The notes: generated from the sequence alone by a model not told the origin. 9,479 nucleotides of DNA from Chitinophagaceae bacterium (GCA_020846105.1 JADLEN010000221.1:1-9479); one strand, 5' to 3'; shown: positions 1 through 7,284, counted from the stretch's first letter. Translations and numbers: made by a program.

Positions 1-1
1 C

Positions 2-151
2 GCGTTATGGTTGTTACTCATCGGTGTGTATCTATGCTCCGAAAACAGCACTGCAGTTAATAGAACATTAATTGCAATGCTTGCAAACATAATAATTTAC
101 TTCTTCTTACAATTCAAAACCAAGCAATACGTTTTAAGAAAAAAAGACTAA
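2..151 (+). CDS. C-terminal end of an unidentified membrane protein (partial)
   Basis: An open frame enters from the left edge and ends at a TAA at 149-151, giving 49 visible residues. It has a hydrophobic run at the very start (WLLLIGVYLC), a short polar loop, a second hydrophobic run (LIAMLANIIIYFFL) and then a basic tail ending VLRKKD. Two hydrophobic segments followed by a Lys/Arg-rich end look like the last transmembrane helices of an inner-membrane protein with a cytoplasmic C-terminus. I do not recognise the family and the start lies outside the window. A competing minus-strand frame over the same bases (90 down to 1) is also open, but it is shorter and less convincing as protein. Confidence 0.5.
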   Translation, partial: ALWLLLIGVYLCSENSTAVNRTLIAMLANIIIYFFLQFKTKQYVLRKKD

Positions 152-175
152 ACCATTCAAGCGCAAATAGGTAGC

Positions 176-215
176 CTAAATAAAGGGAGCAAAGTTTATT
201 TGGCCTGCCTTTTTT
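176..215 (+). terminator. Possible weak hairpin plus T-run after the upstream gene
   Basis: Bases 176-184 can pair with 195-203 in a nine-pair stem that is mostly A-T (the core is AAATAAA against TTTATTT, with one G-T wobble) around a ten-base loop. A run of six T follows at 210-215, six bases beyond the stem. It is in the right place to end transcription of the gene closing at 151. The stem lacks the G-C content of a good intrinsic terminator and the T-run is displaced, so this is only a candidate. Confidence 0.2.
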
Positions 216-227
216 AAAATAATTTTA
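200..227 (+). promoter_or_regulatory. Candidate Bacteroidota promoter for the MoxR operon
   Basis: A TTG at 200-202 is followed after 17 bases by TAATTTTA at 220-227, which matches the Bacteroidota -7 box TAnnTTTG except for its last base. This would leave a leader of roughly 60 bases before the ATG at 292. A second, nearer candidate is TAATGTTG at 263-270, also one mismatch, without a clear -33 partner. The two cannot be told apart from sequence alone. Confidence 0.3.
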
Positions 228-291
228 TCAAAACCTTAGTCCTCTTTACGGCTTATAATCACTAATGTTGTAAGCAAATCAAAAAATAAAA

Positions 292-1281
292 ATGGACATA
301 CTTGCAAACGAAACAAGCTTTGTAGCAGCAGATAAAATCAAATTACTAATTGCAGAAATAAGCAAAGTAATTAGAGGCAAAGAGCAACAAATAGAAAGTG
401 TGATAACCTGTATGCTAGCAGGTGGCCATATACTGATGGAAGACAATCCGGGCACCGGAAAGACAGTATTGGCGCGCAGTTTGGCTCATGCTATATCGGG
501 CCAAGACAGCAACTCTTCAATAGTTTTTAAGCGGGTACAGTTTACCCCCGACTTGTTACCAATGGACCTTATTGGCACTTATATTTTTGATGAAAGAAAC
601 AATGAATTTATTTTCAAAAAAGGACCACTGTTTTGCAATATTTTATTGGCCGATGAAATAAACCGGGCCTCACCCAAAGTACAAAGTGCATTGTTGGAAT
701 GCATGGCCGAAAATCAAATAACAGTAGGAGACACTACGCACCAATTGGCACAGTTATTCTTTACCATAGCTACGCAAAACCCGATAGACATGGAAGGCAC
801 GTATCCCTTGCCTGCTGCTCAGCTCGACCGTTTTTTTATGAAAATTTATTTTGGCTATGTAGATGAACTAACTGAATTAGACATTTACAACGACTACCTT
901 AATATTGCCAATAACCTAGACACCTTAACTCAAGTATTAAATCTTGAAGACATCTTGCAATTACAGCGTGAAAGTGAATCTGTTTTTTTGCACCAAGAAT
1001 TAGTAAAAGCGGTAAGCAATATTGTACGTGCTACAAGAGCGCACCAAGATATAAACCTCGGTGCATCTACCCGAAGTGGCATTGCTTTTATCAAATGCTT
1101 GCGTGCATATGCATTGGTAAAAGGAAGAAATTTTGTGATAGAAGATGATATAAAAGACATCGCATTTATGGTTTTGGATCACCGATTGGTGTATAAAAAT
1201 AAAGAGGCGAAAGCCAATGCCCTCAACCAAATTATTAACAGCGAAATAGATCGTTTGGCAAAACTAAAATTGTCGATATAG
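292..1281 (+). CDS. MoxR-family AAA+ ATPase
   Basis: This is a 329-residue cytoplasmic ATPase of the MoxR branch of AAA+ proteins, thought to act as chaperone-like factors that assemble or mature protein complexes. The family landmarks occur in order. The Walker A is NPGTGKT at 52-58, preceded by Glu-Asp where many relatives have Gly. The Walker B is ILLADE at 117-122, followed by INRASPKVQSALLE. Sensor 1 is ATQNP at 160-164, then comes the MoxR hallmark GTYPLPAAQLDRF at 169-181. Sensor 2 is GASTRS at 257-262, in the C-terminal lid that ends near VLDHRL (294-299). Length is normal for the family. The ATG at 292 has an A-rich leader and no Shine-Dalgarno. MoxR genes are often followed by a DUF58 or von Willebrand A protein; here the next gene, 11 bases on, is a secreted helical-repeat protein instead. 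The client is unknown. Confidence 0.95.
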   Translation: MDILANETSFVAADKIKLLIAEISKVIRGKEQQIESVITCMLAGGHILMEDNPGTGKTVLARSLAHAISGQDSNSSIVFKRVQFTPDLLPMDLIGTYIFDERNNEFIFKKGPLFCNILLADEINRASPKVQSALLECMAENQITVGDTTHQLAQLFFTIATQNPIDMEGTYPLPAAQLDRFFMKIYFGYVDELTELDIYNDYLNIANNLDTLTQVLNLEDILQLQRESESVFLHQELVKAVSNIVRATRAHQDINLGASTRSGIAFIKCLRAYALVKGRNFVIEDDIKDIAFMVLDHRLVYKNKEAKANALNQIINSEIDRLAKLKLSI

Positions 1282-1292
1282 TCTTTGACGAT

Positions 1293-3314
1293 ATGAAAAA
1301 AAGTTGCTTGTCGATATGGAAAACTACGCTATGCAAATCCTTGGGGTTGGCTGCCGTACTATTGTTGCTCAACTACGCTGCAATTGCACAATCTAAAGCA
1401 ACACAAAAAGCAGCCCAGCGATATGAAGTAGATGCAAAAAGAATGGGCGTAGATGCATCAAGTGAAGACGCATTGCCCCGCTCAAGAGAGTTTAAAAGAA
1501 TAGATAGCAGCTACTATGTGGGTTGGTTTTTCGAAGGCATGTACAAGCTCAATCATGCAGCAGATTATTTGGGCTATAAAAACGCAATAGCCCCACTAGA
1601 AAAGGCGCTGCACCTTTTGGAGCGCGACTACGCAAAGGAACTTAAAACGCATAGCAATGACCTACAAATATACTACCCTGTCTATCGTTTTCAGCTAGAC
1701 TATTCGCGCATTGGCGGTGCGCTAAGAGAGTGCTATGCCAATACAGAACAACCCGAAAAAGTAGTAAAACTTATGAGGCGTGCACTACGCTGGAAACTAC
1801 AACGAGAATTGTATCTTGATGCCTACAATTATCTTGCATGGACTACTCACCGTTACCGCTTTTATACGCAAAAAGAATACAGCTTTCTGGGCAATAGTAT
1901 TGTAGCGAATGAAGCATTAGCCATGCGCTATTTGGATACCGCACTAGTACAGATACAACGAAACAAAAAGTATAATAATGGCCTGTTTCAGCCAGGCTAT
2001 GAGGTAGCAGATATTATGGGTGTGTATCATTACAAATGTATCTTGTATAGCTATGCGCTTAATATCGACTCTGCCGAAAAGTATTACGGACTAATGCGCC
2101 GCAACAATGTATTGCCGCACAACAATTATGCTAATTTCAAAACAGTATGTGGCCAATTTAAAGAGGCTGAGAAAGAATATCAAATAGCTTCAGGCCAAGA
2201 AAGTGGAGACAAAAGATTACAAGAATGGGCGTACTATACGAGCATTTTGCAAATAGGGAAAGGGCAACTAAAAGAAGCTACAGAACTATCTGAAAATATG
2301 ATAAAAGGGTTTGGCTCATCGCCTGGATTTGGATGGTACAACATAGCAATGGCGCGTGCCCTGAGCTATTCAGGCCAAGTAAAAGCATCTGAAAAAGCTA
2401 GCGAAAAGGCTGCGAATTTCAAGGAGTTGCACATTGGCACCACCCTTGGCCAAAGCCATTATGATTTTAGTCTGCAACTATTGAAATTGATACAAAAGGA
2501 GCAGCAAATAACACAACAAAAATTTGAACATAAAAACTGGTGGTACAACCCTCAAGTTTTGGCAAAAATGACCACACTGACAGCCCAGAGAATAATGCAC
2601 CAATATATGATGGTAAACCAATTTGCCCAAAACCCAGAACGCGACCGGGTGGTGTACAAATTGTTCAGCACTGAAAGCACAGTAGGTTGGGACGAGGTTT
2701 GGTATTTAATCAAAGATTTTAGTACCGCATTTTTTGTAAAACGTTTTGAGCAAGAATTAAAAGAAAACAAGCGAAAACCGATTGATAAATACTTCAGATT
2801 ATTTGTAGCAAAACTCAAAACAAAACAAGGAAAATTTACAGAATCCAAAGCCCTACTCAACGAAATACTCACCGACCCTACAATAGATGCTGAATACGAG
2901 CGACTGCTTGTAGCTCGCTGCTATGAGGCATTAGCGGCGTGTGCCACTGAAGAAAAAGATCTTGCCAGTGCACAAAAATGGACATACTTGATGTTCAAAA
3001 CTTACCCGCAACTTTTACCATTTAGCAGTCAAAAATTAAAGCTACAATTGCGCATAAATGGTAGCGAACCCAACGCGATTGAGGCTTTAAAAAAATGCAA
3101 TTTCGATTTTGAAAATACGGATAAATATACTGCTAGTGCAACTATCAAATTCTTAAAGAATGGAAAGAAAAAGATAGTTAGCTGTATGGTACAAGATGTA
3201 CAAGGCAAAGTACTGATACCCGAACAACAATATGCATACAGTACGCCCGAAAAAGCAGGAATAGCAATAGCTTACAGCATATGTGGTATTAGTAATGACG
3301 CCTCCAATCTATAA
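1293..3314 (+). CDS. Secreted helical-repeat (TPR-like) protein of unknown function
   Basis: The predicted product has 673 residues. A typical Sec signal peptide opens it: basic Met-Lys-Lys start, hydrophobic stretch GLAAVLLLL around 18-26, and likely cleavage after Ala-Ile-Ala at 30-32. The mature chain is rich in paired amphipathic helices resembling tetratricopeptide or related solenoid repeats, for example around 86-116, 280-300, 316-337 and 503-527, with repeated G-x-x-x-E-A patterns (GQFKEAEKEY, GKGQLKEATE). No enzyme motif is visible. The last 70 or so residues (about 600-665) look like a separate small beta-rich module containing VQDVQGKV. The protein should be periplasmic or otherwise envelope-located. 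The 11-base gap to the MoxR ATPase gene suggests co-transcription and possibly a shared function, which is inference. It converges on the MarC gene with 12 bases between stops. Related proteins of this kind seem to be Bacteroidota hypotheticals. Confidence 0.85.
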   Translation: MKKSCLSIWKTTLCKSLGLAAVLLLLNYAAIAQSKATQKAAQRYEVDAKRMGVDASSEDALPRSREFKRIDSSYYVGWFFEGMYKLNHAADYLGYKNAIAPLEKALHLLERDYAKELKTHSNDLQIYYPVYRFQLDYSRIGGALRECYANTEQPEKVVKLMRRALRWKLQRELYLDAYNYLAWTTHRYRFYTQKEYSFLGNSIVANEALAMRYLDTALVQIQRNKKYNNGLFQPGYEVADIMGVYHYKCILYSYALNIDSAEKYYGLMRRNNVLPHNNYANFKTVCGQFKEAEKEYQIASGQESGDKRLQEWAYYTSILQIGKGQLKEATELSENMIKGFGSSPGFGWYNIAMARALSYSGQVKASEKASEKAANFKELHIGTTLGQSHYDFSLQLLKLIQKEQQITQQKFEHKNWWYNPQVLAKMTTLTAQRIMHQYMMVNQFAQNPERDRVVYKLFSTESTVGWDEVWYLIKDFSTAFFVKRFEQELKENKRKPIDKYFRLFVAKLKTKQGKFTESKALLNEILTDPTIDAEYERLLVARCYEALAACATEEKDLASAQKWTYLMFKTYPQLLPFSSQKLKLQLRINGSEPNAIEALKKCNFDFENTDKYTASATIKFLKNGKKKIVSCMVQDVQGKVLIPEQQYAYSTPEKAGIAIAYSICGISNDASNL

Positions 3315-3326
3315 TTTCAATGGCGA

Positions 3327-3908
3327 CTAAAGGTTAATATTCTCTTTAAATATCTTGACAGCGACAGCTAAAAGTATGACACCAAAAAACTTGCGCACAA
3401 CGGCAATACCCGAAGGCCCCAAAAGCCGCTCGATATAATTGATAGAACGTAGGCATACAAATACAATGATAAGATTTACCAGAATGCCAATGAGTATATT
3501 GTATTGATGGTAAGCAGATTTTAAGGAAACAATAGTAGTGAGCGTGCCCGAGCCTGCAATCAACGGGAAGGCAATAGGCACAATGCTTCCAGACTTTATG
3601 TCATTATCGGCTTTGAAAATATCATGGCCCAAAACCATCTCAATTGCCAAAATAAAAATAACAATAGAACCAGCTATAGCAAAGGAGCTAACATCGAGCC
3701 CCATAAAACGAAGTACTTGCTCGCCCACCAAAAAAAACAGAATCATTAATGCGCCAGATACCGTAGTGGCTTGTACCGCATTTATATCGCCCATCTTCTT
3801 TTTAAGTGATAATAAAATGGGTATTGACCCAAGTATATCAATAACCGCAAAAAGGGTAATACTCACAGTAACAATCTGAGATATCATTATGTTGTCTAGC
3901 GCGTCCAT
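3327..3908 (-). CDS. MarC-family integral membrane protein (UPF0056)
   Basis: This 193-residue hydrophobic protein has about six membrane segments, near 11-33, 50-67, 74-94, 108-128, 138-155 and 168-186. Family-typical stretches are IDILGSIPI (23-31), VPIAFPLIAGSGTLTTI (110-126, the most diagnostic) and the C-terminal GPSGIAVVRKFFGVILLAVAV (164-184). Length matches the MarC family. MarC proteins are inner-membrane proteins of unsettled function; the original link to multiple antibiotic resistance in E. coli has not held up, so no transport substrate should be assumed. The first ATG (at 3906-3908) is used; a second Met at residue 8 is possible. Stop is TAG. It lies 81 bases downstream of the other minus-strand gene but has its own -7-like box, so it may be transcribed separately. 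Confidence 0.92.
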   Translation of the reverse strand: MDALDNIMISQIVTVSITLFAVIDILGSIPILLSLKKKMGDINAVQATTVSGALMILFFLVGEQVLRFMGLDVSSFAIAGSIVIFILAIEMVLGHDIFKADNDIKSGSIVPIAFPLIAGSGTLTTIVSLKSAYHQYNILIGILVNLIIVFVCLRSINYIERLLGPSGIAVVRKFFGVILLAVAVKIFKENINL

Positions 3909-3931
3909 ATTCCATTATTATATTGAGGATG

Positions 3932-3939
3932 CAAAACTA
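3932..3939 (-). promoter_or_regulatory. -7 promoter box upstream of the MarC gene
   Basis: Read on the minus strand this is TAGTTTTG, a full match to the Bacteroidota TAnnTTTG element, 23 bases before the MarC start codon. That spacing would give a leader of under 20 bases. No TTG lies 17-23 bases further upstream, so the -33 half is not evident. Confidence 0.4.
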
Positions 3940-3989
3940 AGACTCAATAGGGCTAAACCTAATAAAACAATGCAAAAGAAAGCTAAATG

Positions 3990-4706
3990 TTATCCTGAGT
4001 TACGTGGCGAACCTCGTTTTAATAATTGCTGGAAATGTGCCCCTGTAATACGGATATAACTGTAATAGTCGTACTGACTCATACTGCGCAGCTGTTCGTA
4101 GCTTGGCCTGTAAAACCGCATATACCTTTGTAAGTCTTCGCCTTCAAGACCCGTAATTTGTTTTACTAGGCTTTCGTTAAAGCTAAAATCAATATACTTT
4201 TCGCGCTCAAACATCGCATAGCTTTCTTGAAATTTCCATTTTAATTGGTTGCTACGACTAAGTGCGGTGAATGGGCTTTCCATTTGTTCGAAAGCGGTCA
4301 TACGTGGATAATCAAGTGTTGTGCGATACAACTCGTAATTTTTCACACTATCTATTTGGTATTCATTAAGCCCGCTAGATGCGAATCTATCCGTGTTGAG
4401 TACCGCTAATTTATCTAAATATATTTTAAAAAACGGCGGCACATGACCTTGTGAAATACGAAAACGAGCTGTAAGATATCCGCCCATCCTTACTTCTACC
4501 AGCTCGCCTTTATGTGCATTTAAACTAAAATTGCCAAACGAATCGGTATAAGCAATTTGCCCGCTGTAAATATTTACCAACTGAGCATTTTGTAAGGAAA
4601 CTTTTTCGTCACGGGTTTGTACCAAGCCTTTTATCTGTTGCGCAAGTAGGCTAGGCGCAGACAATAGGAAAAACAGAGTGGTTAAAAAGAAAGAGGTAAT
4701 TTGCAT
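3990..4706 (-). CDS. Secreted protein with carboxypeptidase-regulatory-like domain
   Basis: The predicted product has 238 residues. It starts with a clear signal peptide (residues 1-22, ending LLA before QQ). Residues 24-96 resemble the carboxypeptidase D regulatory-like (transthyretin-like) fold: IKGLVQ opening strand, polar segment LQNAQLVNIYSG, the typical YTDSFGNFSL turn at 53-62, then KGELVEVRMGGY. The remaining two-thirds (about 110-230) is rich in aromatic and charged residues with no motif I recognise, and ends in a conserved-looking stretch FYRPSYEQL...YDYYSYI (198-218). In Bacteroidota such proteins are usually periplasmic or outer-membrane associated; unlike SusC/TonB receptors this one has no barrel after the domain. 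Function is unknown. It is divergent from the porin gene across a 126-base spacer, which may reflect shared regulation, but nothing proves that. Stop is TAA. Confidence 0.85.
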   Translation of the reverse strand: MQITSFFLTTLFFLLSAPSLLAQQIKGLVQTRDEKVSLQNAQLVNIYSGQIAYTDSFGNFSLNAHKGELVEVRMGGYLTARFRISQGHVPPFFKIYLDKLAVLNTDRFASSGLNEYQIDSVKNYELYRTTLDYPRMTAFEQMESPFTALSRSNQLKWKFQESYAMFEREKYIDFSFNESLVKQITGLEGEDLQRYMRFYRPSYEQLRSMSQYDYYSYIRITGAHFQQLLKRGSPRNSG

Positions 4707-4717
4707 AATTCTGAGGC

Positions 4718-4725
4718 TAAAGATA
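4718..4725 (-). promoter_or_regulatory. Weak -7-like box for the regulatory-domain gene
   Basis: On the minus strand this reads TATCTTTA, one mismatch from TAnnTTTG, 11 bases ahead of the ATG at 4706. It would imply a very short leader. No good -33 element is seen. Listed because the gene must start from within 4707-4832 and this is the best match found there. Confidence 0.22.
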
Positions 4726-4805
4726 ATTGCTCAATGGCAGAAATCAGATTTGTATTGTGTTAAAAAAAAGAAGAATATCCGTCCTAGCCTTTAATAGCAA
4801 TAACC

Positions 4806-4813
4806 TAACTTTG
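4806..4813 (+). promoter_or_regulatory. -7 promoter box of the porin gene
   Basis: TAACTTTG matches the Bacteroidota TAnnTTTG consensus exactly and lies 19 bases before the GTG start at 4833, leaving a leader of roughly 15 bases. A TTG at the usual -33 distance is not visible. The position in a divergent spacer, just before an outer-membrane protein gene, supports it. Confidence 0.5.
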
Positions 4814-4832
4814 CCGCCACTTCAAATAAATT

Positions 4833-6602
4833 GTGTACTTGAGCCTTTTCAAATTCTATTTTTTCGTTTTTCTGCTATTTTTGGTAACAAGCAGTACTAA
4901 TGCTTGGGCCCAATTGCCTACTAGCGGTACTAGTAAAAACACTTTTGGCAATGCCAACGACTCGGCAGGAAAAAAAACCAATAACAATGAGTGGCAAAAC
5001 GATGACGCTTATATTTATTACACCAAAGCCTTTTCAAACACTAAATTGTGGCTAGATACCAGCATTCATCAAATACACCGCCGCCCGTATAGCCAGCCAT
5101 GGCTGCGCGATTTGGGCAATCTTGGCAGCCCTACAATGAACCTCCAGTTTACACCCCAAAACCCTGTGGGCTTATCGCTTGGCTACCACAGCTTTGATGC
5201 CATGCGCTATAATATTGATAGCCTTAAATATTTCAACACTACAAAACCCTATTCCGATTTTACCTATAACCTTGCTAGCAAACTAGAGCAACTGGCCCAA
5301 ATATTTCACACCCAAAACATCAAACCCAATTGGAATATGGCTGTGAATTATAGGAAAATAAACTCTCCTGGCTATTATTATACCCAAAGAAACAACCACG
5401 ACAATTTTTTTCTGAGCAGCCATTACAAGTCATTGTCGCAGCAATACGAGCTGTACACGGGCATTACTTACAACAAACAACAGCACGACGAAAATGGGGG
5501 TATTGTTTCCGATACTTTTTTCAACAACGAGCAATATGCCGACCGAAAATCGATACCCGTTAATTTTTTCAACAGTAGCTATAGTACGGTACGCTCACCA
5601 GTAAGCACACTACAAAGAGATTTTACAGTATTTCTAGAGCAGGCATATACTTGGGGCAAAAAAGACACTACCTATAATGATGATTCCACAAAATATGACC
5701 TACACCTTACACCAAGATTCAGGATTAGCCACCGACTAGAAGCTTCGCAACATCGGTATCAATTCAAAGATATGCGCCCCGACTCGCTACGCTATGATGC
5801 TTTTTTTCAGCAAAAATTTGCAACAGCAGATTCTGTATTTAGCCGTCAAGAGTGGCTATACATCGACAATAGGATATTGATAAATGGGCTAGTGGGCAAA
5901 GCCGACAATCAACTACTATTTAACGCAGGTGTCGGTAACAGATTTGATAAATTTTCGACCAATTATCTTGTGGGCAAGCAAGAAGACAACATACTGAGCA
6001 ACTACCTTGTGGGCAAACTGAGTAAAGAAGCCACAAGTGCCAAGCAATGGACTTTTGAGGCCAATGCAAAGCTATTCGTAACAGGTGCAGCATCAGGCAA
6101 TTTTGGATTAGACGCTACCCTATCCAAAGACCTTGGCGAGCGTTGGGGTATTATTAAAGTAGGGGCAAGCCAGCAGCTGAATAATGCGCCCTATAACTAT
6201 AGTATTTATCAAAATCAATATTGGCAACGCAGCGCCAATTTTGATAAAGAAAGTAGCACCAAAATTTATGCAAATTTGTATAGCCCTCAATACAAACTTA
6301 GCCTTGGCGCCAACAACTATCTATTGAGCAATTTTTTGTACTTCGATGCAACCCAAGCACCAAACCAAGCAGCTAATGTATTTACTGTATCACAATTTTG
6401 GCTGCGCAAAGTTTTTCATCTTGGGCCATTGCGTATAGATAATGAACTAATGTACCAGCAAGCCAGCAATGCCGCACCGATAAACTTGCCGCAACTTTTG
6501 GGCAGACATCAATTTTCTATAGAAACCAAAATTTTTAAAAACCAATTACGCATAGCTACTGGCCTCGAAGTGCGCTACCATAGCGCCTATTACTCCAATT
6601 GA
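4833..6602 (+). CDS. Putative porin (outer-membrane beta-barrel), cut short by in-frame TGA
   Basis: The product as read has 589 residues. The start is GTG at 4833, since an in-frame TAA lies immediately upstream at 4827-4829; TTG at 4839 is the only close alternative. A signal peptide occupies residues 1-26 (hydrophobic FFVFLLFLV, cleavage after AWA). A short Asn/Thr/Gly-rich linker follows, then DTSIHQIHRRP, LGNLGSP and a long run of alternating aromatic/polar strands with LGYHSFDAMRY, YNTTKPYSDFTY-like and QNIKPNWN segments. These resemble the Bacteroidota 'putative porin' family (Pfam Porin_10 by recollection). Late segments such as NQYWQRSANFDKES and LPQLLGRHQFSIETKIF also fit. Function is presumed diffusion or uptake across the outer membrane; the substrate is unknown. 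The TGA at 6600-6602 falls directly after YHSAYYSN, in the middle of what should be a barrel strand region. The same frame stays open to 6824, so the intact gene would encode about 663 residues. As written, the barrel lacks its last strands and C-terminal assembly signal. Confidence 0.85.
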   Translation: MYLSLFKFYFFVFLLFLVTSSTNAWAQLPTSGTSKNTFGNANDSAGKKTNNNEWQNDDAYIYYTKAFSNTKLWLDTSIHQIHRRPYSQPWLRDLGNLGSPTMNLQFTPQNPVGLSLGYHSFDAMRYNIDSLKYFNTTKPYSDFTYNLASKLEQLAQIFHTQNIKPNWNMAVNYRKINSPGYYYTQRNNHDNFFLSSHYKSLSQQYELYTGITYNKQQHDENGGIVSDTFFNNEQYADRKSIPVNFFNSSYSTVRSPVSTLQRDFTVFLEQAYTWGKKDTTYNDDSTKYDLHLTPRFRISHRLEASQHRYQFKDMRPDSLRYDAFFQQKFATADSVFSRQEWLYIDNRILINGLVGKADNQLLFNAGVGNRFDKFSTNYLVGKQEDNILSNYLVGKLSKEATSAKQWTFEANAKLFVTGAASGNFGLDATLSKDLGERWGIIKVGASQQLNNAPYNYSIYQNQYWQRSANFDKESSTKIYANLYSPQYKLSLGANNYLLSNFLYFDATQAPNQAANVFTVSQFWLRKVFHLGPLRIDNELMYQQASNAAPINLPQLLGRHQFSIETKIFKNQLRIATGLEVRYHSAYYSN

Positions 6603-6824
6603 TATTCACCATTTTTCAACCAGTTTTATTTACAAAACAGCTACCAAGTAGCCAACACACCCGATGCGTCTGTGTTTTTCAACTTTAATATCAAACGGTT
6701 TCGGGCCTATGTAATGATAGATCAAGTACCCCAACTGTTCAACAATAATATCATTATTGCACCGGGCTATGCTGCACAAAACACTATGCTACGCTTTGGT
6801 TTTAGCTGGGTGATGGTAAATTAA
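6603..6824 (+). pseudogene. C-terminal remainder of the porin, after the in-frame stop
   Basis: Continuing in the same frame past the TGA gives 73 codons and a TAA at 6822-6824. The peptide begins YSPFFNQFYLQN, passes through VFFNFNIKRFRAYVMID and ends MLRFGFSWVMVN. Alternating hydrophobic strands, a basic turn before an aromatic strand, and an RFGFSW-type last strand ending at or near Asn are how barrel proteins of this family normally finish. There is no start codon or promoter suited to independent expression. I treat it as the 3' part of one gene with the preceding entry. It accounts for almost all of the otherwise gene-free stretch before ruvX. Confidence 0.85.
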
Positions 6825-6870
6825 AAATGAGCGTTTCTTCTTAAACAATTCTAAACCGATAAACATCACT

Positions 6871-7284
6871 GTGGCAAGAATCCTTTGTATAGATTACGGA
6901 AAAAAACGCAGTGGTATAGCTGTTACAGACCCATTGCAAATAATAGCTACTGGGCTCGAAACTATAGAAAGTAGTGCCTTAATCTTTTGGTTAAAGCAAT
7001 ATTTAAAAAACGAAGCAGTAGAAAAAGTACTCATTGGCTATCCCTTGAACCTTGACGATTCTAGCACAGACGCTACCCCACTTGTAGATAAATTCATACG
7101 TAATTTCAAAAAAGTATTTCCCGAGTTGCCCATCAATACTGTAGATGAGCGCTACAGCTCCAAAATGGCTTCTGAAGCCATGCTTGCTATGGGCATGAAG
7201 AAAAAAGAACGTCAGGTAAAAGGTAACCTTGATGTACTAAGCGCTACAATAATGCTACAAGAGTACCTCGAAAACCAATCCTAA
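6871..7284 (+). CDS. ruvX: Putative pre-16S rRNA nuclease / Holliday junction resolvase RuvX (YqgF)
   Basis: This 137-residue protein has the RNase H-like fold of the YqgF/RuvX family. In E. coli, YqgF is implicated in 5' maturation of 16S rRNA; a Holliday-junction resolvase role is proposed from fold and some biochemical work. Motifs: IDYGKKRSGIAVTDPL at 7-22 carrying catalytic Asp8; LIGYPLN at 54-60; DERYSSK at 92-98; and a C-terminal NLDVLSATIMLQEYL (119-133) holding the last acidic residue, Asp121. Length is typical. The start is GTG at 6871: the family normally begins M-A/R-I-x-x-x-DYG, and this start puts Asp8 where expected. It begins 46 bases after the true end of the porin frame. def follows 64 bases later and is probably co-transcribed. 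Stop is TAA. Confidence 0.94.
   Translation: MARILCIDYGKKRSGIAVTDPLQIIATGLETIESSALIFWLKQYLKNEAVEKVLIGYPLNLDDSSTDATPLVDKFIRNFKKVFPELPINTVDERYSSKMASEAMLAMGMKKKERQVKGNLDVLSATIMLQEYLENQS

Noticed and set aside
1..90. Minus-strand frame starting at 90 and leaving the window
   Set aside because: It is open for 30 codons with a somewhat hydrophobic start, but the plus-strand frame over the same bases is longer, looks like a membrane-protein end and has a proper stop at 151.
3295..3345. Bidirectional terminator between the two converging genes
   Set aside because: Only a four-pair CGCC/GGCG match (3299-3302 with 3322-3325) is possible, with no extension and no T-run. Not enough to call.
3538..3879. 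Plus-strand open frame of 113 codons inside the MarC gene
   Set aside because: It is the antisense shadow of a clearly recognisable MarC protein and has no family resemblance or start signal.
6600..6640. Selenocysteine insertion at the TGA
   Set aside because: Only a five-pair A/T-rich hairpin (GTTTT 6623-6627 with AAAAC 6634-6638) lies downstream, nothing like a bacterial SECIS, and a porin strand has no use for selenocysteine.
4833..6824. Genome-wide reassignment of UGA to a sense codon
   Set aside because: Only one in-frame TGA occurs in all the genes here, while TGG is used freely for Trp. A recoded genome would show many. The absence of TGA among the other stops (all TAA or TAG) is notable, but with so few genes it is compatible with normal usage.
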